DNA of 35,981 bases, from the NCBI GenBank assembly GCA_963204745.1, contig CAUJHF010000015.1:1-35981 (forward strand). Reading direction: 5' to 3'. Source of the DNA: Pseudomonadota bacterium (GTDB lineage Bacteria > Pseudomonadota > Gammaproteobacteria > Steroidobacterales > GCA-2729495). Of the stretch, positions 32,284 through 35,981 are shown piece by piece; the stretch's first letter is position 1; each line of letters begins with the position of its first letter. The position numbers were made by a program, and so were the translations under genes. The notes below the pieces were generated by a model. It was not told the DNA's origin. It did not search any database and saw only the letters and a program-made list of their open reading frames with translations.

Positions 32284-33645
32284 TCAGCTGCCGGCGATTG
32301 TCATCCGGTCGATCAGGATCGACCCGGTCAGCACGGCCCCGCGATGATCCACATCGGTACCGATGCCGACGACGCCGCGATACATGTCCTTGAGGTTCCC
32401 CGCCACCGTGATCTCGGTAACCGGATACTGGATCTTTCCGTGCTCGACCCAGAAGCCGCTGGCACCGCGCGAATAATCACCCGTCACCGGATTGATGCCG
32501 CTGCCCATCAGGTCGGCGATCACCAGACCACGGTCCATCTTCGCCACCAGTTCCGCAAAGCTCTCGCCGGTCGTCTGCACGACGAGATTGTGTGCGCCAC
32601 CGGCATTGCCGGTCGAGGCCATGCCGAGCTTGCGGGCGTAGTAACTGCTCAGCATGTAACCGCGCAGCACACCGGCCTCGACCAGACGGCGTTCCGCCGT
32701 CGCCACGCCTTCCGCGTCGAAGGGCGCACTCGCGAGCGCCTTGTGCAGATGCGGCCGCTCGTCGATGGTCATGCAACTTGCAAACACCTGGGTATCGAGC
32801 GAATCCACGAGGAACGAGGCCTTGCGATACAGCGCACCGCCGCTGATCGCACTGAGCAGTGAGCCGATCAGCCCCCGCGCCACGCGCGCCGGAAACAGCA
32901 CGGGCGCTGCGCGGGTTTCGAGTTTTACACCACCCAGCCGGGCCGCCGCACGGCGGCCTGCTTCGGCACCCACGATCGCCGCAGCCGGCAGGTCACCGGG
33001 ATCGCGCACCACCGCGTACTCGTAGTCGGTTTCCATCAGGCCATCGGCACTGGCAACCACAGCACAGGACAGGCTGTGGTTGGATTCCGGGTAGCCACCG
33101 ATGAAACCGTGACTGTTACCGTAGACATGCAAGCCCTCGCTGACGCTGAGCGCAGCGCCCTCCGAGTTGCTGACTCGCGGATCGCTGTCCAGCGCCGCTG
33201 CCTCGCAGGCAGTGGCGAGTTCGATCGCGGCCACGGGCGTGATGTCCCAGGGATGGTAAAGGTCGAGATCCGGCACCTTTGTCGGCATGCGGCTGGCATC
33301 GGCCAGCCCGGCATATGCATCTTCGGAACCGAAGCGCGCCAGCGTACAGGCCTTGCGCACCGATTCCTCGATCGCAGCCGGCCGCAGGTCTGAAGTGCTG
33401 GTGCTGCCCTTGCGGTTACCGAACCAGACGGTGATACCGAGGCCCTGGTCGCGCTGATGCTGCAGGGTTTCGACTTCGCGCATGCGCACGTTCACCGAAA
33501 ATCCGGTACCGAAACTCGCACTTGCCTCCGCCTGTGAGGCGCCGAGTTCCCGCGCCAGGCGCAGTACATCGCTCACTTTTTCCGCCAACGGATCGAAGCC
33601 GCCGGCCACACTCAGCACAGCGGGCGTCTTCTGCGGTCCGCTCAT
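32284..33645 (-). CDS. pmbA: Metalloprotease PmbA (TldE), partner of TldD
   Basis: The 453-residue protein belongs to the TldD/PmbA family (modulator of DNA gyrase). It shows the N-terminal ESF-like region ([21 protein letters not shown]), the [19 protein letters not shown] strand and the C-terminal barrel with [25 protein letters not shown] and [39 protein letters not shown]. TldD and PmbA form a heterodimeric protease that processes peptides such as microcin B17 and CcdA in E. coli; TldD holds the metal site. ATG 33645 overlaps the stop of tldD (ATGA), so translation is coupled and expression of both is equimolar. It converges with purC at a 49-base gap, in which I see no clear terminator. 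Confidence 0.95.
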   Translation of the reverse strand: MSGPQKTPAVLSVAGGFDPLAEKVSDVLRLARELGASQAEASASFGTGFSVNVRMREVETLQHQRDQGLGITVWFGNRKGSTSTSDLRPAAIEESVRKACTLARFGSEDAYAGLADASRMPTKVPDLDLYHPWDITPVAAIELATACEAAALDSDPRVSNSEGAALSVSEGLHVYGNSHGFIGGYPESNHSLSCAVVASADGLMETDYEYAVVRDPGDLPAAAIVGAEAGRRAAARLGGVKLETRAAPVLFPARVARGLIGSLLSAISGGALYRKASFLVDSLDTQVFASCMTIDERPHLHKALASAPFDAEGVATAERRLVEAGVLRGYMLSSYYARKLGMASTGNAGGAHNLVVQTTGESFAELVAKMDRGLVIADLMGSGINPVTGDYSRGASGFWVEHGKIQYPVTEITVAGNLKDMYRGVVGIGTDVDHRGAVLTGSILIDRMTIAGS

Positions 33646-35102
33646 GCTTCACCCCCGGTGCCGCCGACCGTCAGGCCGTCGACACGCAGCGTAGGCTGGC
33701 CCACCCCGACCGGCACCGACTGGCCTTCCTTGCCGCACACACCGACGCCGCTGTCGAGCTTGAGGTCGTTGCCGACCATCGACACCCGACTGAGCACGGT
33801 CGCACCGTCACCGACCAGCGTGGCGTCGCGGATCGGTACGCCCAGCTTGCCGTTCTCGATCAGATACGCCTCGCTGGTGGAAAACACGAACTTGCCGGAG
33901 GTGATATCCACCTGTCCGCCGCCGAAATTGCAGGCGTAGATGCCACGCTTGACCGACTCGATGATCTCGCCGGGGTGGTGCGGGCCTGGCAGCATGTAGG
34001 TGTTGGTCATGCGCGGCATTGGCAGATGGGCGAAGGACTGACGCCGCCCGTTGCCGGTTGATTCAGTGCCCATCAGCCGCGCATTCAGCCGGTCCTGCAT
34101 ATAGCCACGCAGGCGGCCGCTCTCGATGAGTACCGTCTTGCTGGTGGGCGTGCCCTCGTCGTCGACGTTGAGTGACCCGCGGCGCCCTTCCAGCGTACCG
34201 TCATCAACCACCGTGCAAAGTTCGGCGGCAACTTTTTCGCCGATGCGGCCGCTGAACGCCGAGGTACCCTTGCGGTTGAAGTCACCCTCCAGGCCGTGAC
34301 CGATGGCTTCGTGCAGCAGCACGCCAGGCCAGCCCGGCCCGAGCACCACCACCATCTCGCCCGCCGGCGCCGACACGGCGTCCAGATTCACAACCGCCTG
34401 ACGCACCGCTTCGCGGCCAAACTCCAGCGCGCGCTCATGGTCCAGTTTTTCATAACCGTGACGGCCACCACCGCCGGCCACGCCCTGCTCGCGCCGGCCG
34501 TTTTGCTCGACGATCACGGAGATATTGAAGCGCACCAGCGGACGGACATCTGCGGCCAGTCCGCCGTCACTGGCGCAAATGAAGATCACCTCATGCGCGG
34601 CGGCAAGACTCGCCACCACCTGCTTCACGCGCGGGTCGAGTGCGCGGACTTCGCGGTCCACCCGCTGCAGCAAGGCGACCTTTTCCTCGTCGGCAAGGCT
34701 CAGCAGCGGGTCTGCCGGCAGATACAAGCGGTGGCCGGCACGCGCCTGCCAGGCTTTGACGCGTCCCTGCTGCCCGCGGCGGACGATTGCACTCGCCGCT
34801 TCCGCCGCCTGGTTGAGCGCCGGAACCACGATCTCGTCGGAATAGGCAAAGCCGGTTTTTTCACCGGCCATCGCCCGCACGCCAACGCCCTGCTCGATGC
34901 TGTAGGCACCACCCTTGACGATGCCATCCTCGATCGACCAGGACTCCTGCCGCGCAATCTGGAAATAGAGATCCGCGTTGTCGACATCGCCGCGCATGAG
35001 CAGGCCGAGTGCATGCTCCAGATCGCGGTCGGTGATGCCGGCAGCGTCCAGCAGCTCAGTGCGCGCCATATCGAGCGCAGTCCCGGGACTCATGACATTC
35101 AT
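33642..35102 (-). CDS. tldD: Metalloprotease TldD
   Basis: The 486-residue protein carries the metal-binding motif [11 protein letters not shown] (HExxxH) typical of TldD, with the following [18 protein letters not shown] and the [26 protein letters not shown] segment. It acts with PmbA on unfolded or peptide substrates in the cytoplasm. The start could be ATG 35102, with a weak GGA site, or the ATG three codons later (35093). The stop overlaps the start of pmbA. Upstream lies the nitrilase-like gene on the same strand, an order common in gammaproteobacteria. The yjgA gene that is often near pmbA is not in the window. Confidence 0.97.
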   Translation of the reverse strand: MNVMSPGTALDMARTELLDAAGITDRDLEHALGLLMRGDVDNADLYFQIARQESWSIEDGIVKGGAYSIEQGVGVRAMAGEKTGFAYSDEIVVPALNQAAEAASAIVRRGQQGRVKAWQARAGHRLYLPADPLLSLADEEKVALLQRVDREVRALDPRVKQVVASLAAAHEVIFICASDGGLAADVRPLVRFNISVIVEQNGRREQGVAGGGGRHGYEKLDHERALEFGREAVRQAVVNLDAVSAPAGEMVVVLGPGWPGVLLHEAIGHGLEGDFNRKGTSAFSGRIGEKVAAELCTVVDDGTLEGRRGSLNVDDEGTPTSKTVLIESGRLRGYMQDRLNARLMGTESTGNGRRQSFAHLPMPRMTNTYMLPGPHHPGEIIESVKRGIYACNFGGGQVDITSGKFVFSTSEAYLIENGKLGVPIRDATLVGDGATVLSRVSMVGNDLKLDSGVGVCGKEGQSVPVGVGQPTLRVDGLTVGGTGGEA

Positions 35103-35135
35103 GCAAATTCCAATTCTGTGGTGGACGGCAACCGC

Positions 35136-35151
35136 AGCAGTATGTACTGCT
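35136..35151. promoter_or_regulatory. Short perfect dyad between the nitrilase-like gene and tldD
   Basis: AGCAGTA (35136-35142) and TACTGCT (35145-35151) are exact reverse complements around TG, making a 16-base dyad in the 48-base gap. The last base is the final base of the nitrilase-like gene's stop codon. It could be an operator for tldD or a small hairpin. The evidence is only the symmetry. Confidence 0.35.
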
Positions 35152-35978
35152 CAGCTCACCGTCTTGATGCGCCGGTGCTCGAGCACCGGGAACTGCTGTC
35201 GCAGTCGCTTGAGGTGCGCAGGATCGATAGTCGCACTGCAGACGCCCGGACGGCCGGCACTCTGGGCAAGGATCGCGCCCCACGGATCGACCACCATCGA
35301 ACGACCATAAGTCTGGCGGCCTGCCGGGTGCGTGCCGGTCTGCGCCGCAGCAACGACGTAACAGAGGTTCTCGATCGCGCGCGCACGAAGCAGCGGCTCC
35401 CAGTGCGCCAGGCCGGTGCGGTAGGTAAATGCAGCCGGCAAGGCGAGTATGTCCATGCCCTGGCTCGCCATGCGGCGAAATTGCTCGGGGAAACGCAGGT
35501 CATAGCAAACCGCCACGCCCAGCATACCCCACGGCGTCTCGACCAGCAGTGGCTTGCTGCCCGGCATGATGCTGCGCGACTCGCGATAGGCTTCTTCGCT
35601 CTCCGGAACCCGGACATCGAAGAGATGAATCTTGTCGTATCGCCCGGCGCGCTTGCCATCGGCATCGTAGACCAGCGCGGCAGCATAGGGCCGCTTCGGG
35701 TCGTCGCTCTTCAGCGGAATCGTGCCGCCGACGATCCACATCTTCGCCCGCGCCGCCTCGGCAGCCAGAAAGTCCTGCAGCGGGCCGACATTGTTGTCTT
35801 CGACGATCGCAAGCCGGTCGGATTCGCGCTTGCCCATCCGCGCAAAGTTCTCGGGCAAAACGGCCAGCACCGCACCGTCGGCGGCTGCGGAGCGGATGGC
35901 GCGCCGGGCCCTGGTCAGGTTGGCGGCCACGTCTTCGCCGGAGTTCATCTGGATCGCTGCTATCTTCACCGTCGTCAT
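35151..35978 (-). CDS. Carbon-nitrogen hydrolase, Nit1/deaminated-glutathione amidase type
   Basis: The 275-residue protein has the nitrilase-superfamily triad: E43 in LPENF, K116 in YDKIHLFD and C158 in VCYDLRFPEQ. The short, simple architecture and the DKIHLFDVRVPE motif fit the Nit1/YbeM group. Members hydrolyse the amide of deaminated glutathione (a metabolite repair enzyme); the same fold has many other amidase roles. Its place next to tldD and pmbA is typical of gammaproteobacteria. The start ATG 35978 lies 3 bases from the window edge, so the ribosome site is not visible and an upstream start cannot be excluded. Confidence 0.92.
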   Translation of the reverse strand: MTTVKIAAIQMNSGEDVAANLTRARRAIRSAAADGAVLAVLPENFARMGKRESDRLAIVEDNNVGPLQDFLAAEAARAKMWIVGGTIPLKSDDPKRPYAAALVYDADGKRAGRYDKIHLFDVRVPESEEAYRESRSIMPGSKPLLVETPWGMLGVAVCYDLRFPEQFRRMASQGMDILALPAAFTYRTGLAHWEPLLRARAIENLCYVVAAAQTGTHPAGRQTYGRSMVVDPWGAILAQSAGRPGVCSATIDPAHLKRLRQQFPVLEHRRIKTVS

Positions 35979-35981
35979 GCC

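Overview
The window is a 36 kb, GC-rich, densely coded bacterial chromosome segment with no rRNA, tRNA or mobile-element gene that I can see. Housekeeping genes point to a gammaproteobacterium: a Crp/Vfr-type regulator with a perfect CRP box upstream, DjlA, PurC, Rpe, PmbA/TldD and a nitrilase-type amidase. Intergenic GTAGGAGCG-type palindromic repeats of the REP kind fit the same group. I cannot name a genus. The RND/DUF1302/DUF1329 set and the large catabolic block suggest an environmental degrader.

Layout. (1) 1-4949: a cell-surface polysaccharide region with the tail of a sugar/glycerol-phosphate transferase-like gene, a WaaE-type GT2, a reverse-strand GT4, a GT52-like sialyltransferase relative and the outer-membrane capsule protein Wzi. 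It ends at a convergent PEP-CTERM-like protein (4946-5578). (2) 5813-12791: a divergent envelope-transport module, with a YCF48/BNR lipoprotein plus RND (MMPL) transporter on the minus strand and a DUF1302 barrel-like protein plus DUF1329 protein on the plus strand, closed by a strong intrinsic terminator. (3) 12843-13706: REP-like repeats flanking a small methyltransferase. (4) 13698-18740: a minus-strand operon for a molybdopterin oxidoreductase without an export signal, a 16-Cys ferredoxin, an NrfD/DmsC membrane anchor and the sulfurtransferase FdhD. (5) 19015-28729: nine plus-strand genes, divergent from the Mo operon: two ketopantoate-reductase-like enzymes, an M24 (creatinase-like) protein, an LLM flavin enzyme, an FAH-family protein, an M20 amidohydrolase, a cyclase-family metal hydrolase, a DRE-TIM acyltransferase/lyase and a Rieske oxygenase. 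(6) 28757-35978: crp with its own CRP site, another repeat cluster, then rpe, djlA, purC, pmbA, tldD and a nitrilase-family gene.

The most interesting part is regions 4 and 5 together. The gene set (oxygenase, flavin enzyme, three potential C-N hydrolases, FAH enzyme, reductase pair, acyl-CoA-type condensing or cleaving enzyme, quinone-linked Mo redox complex) reads like a complete catabolic pathway for a nitrogen-containing, possibly heterocyclic or amide, compound, but it matches no pathway I know. Two of the hydrolases have changed metal-site residues, the two reductases are tandem paralogs, and no dedicated regulator is present. A second point is that the REP-like repeats provide the stop codons of both fdhD and rpe.
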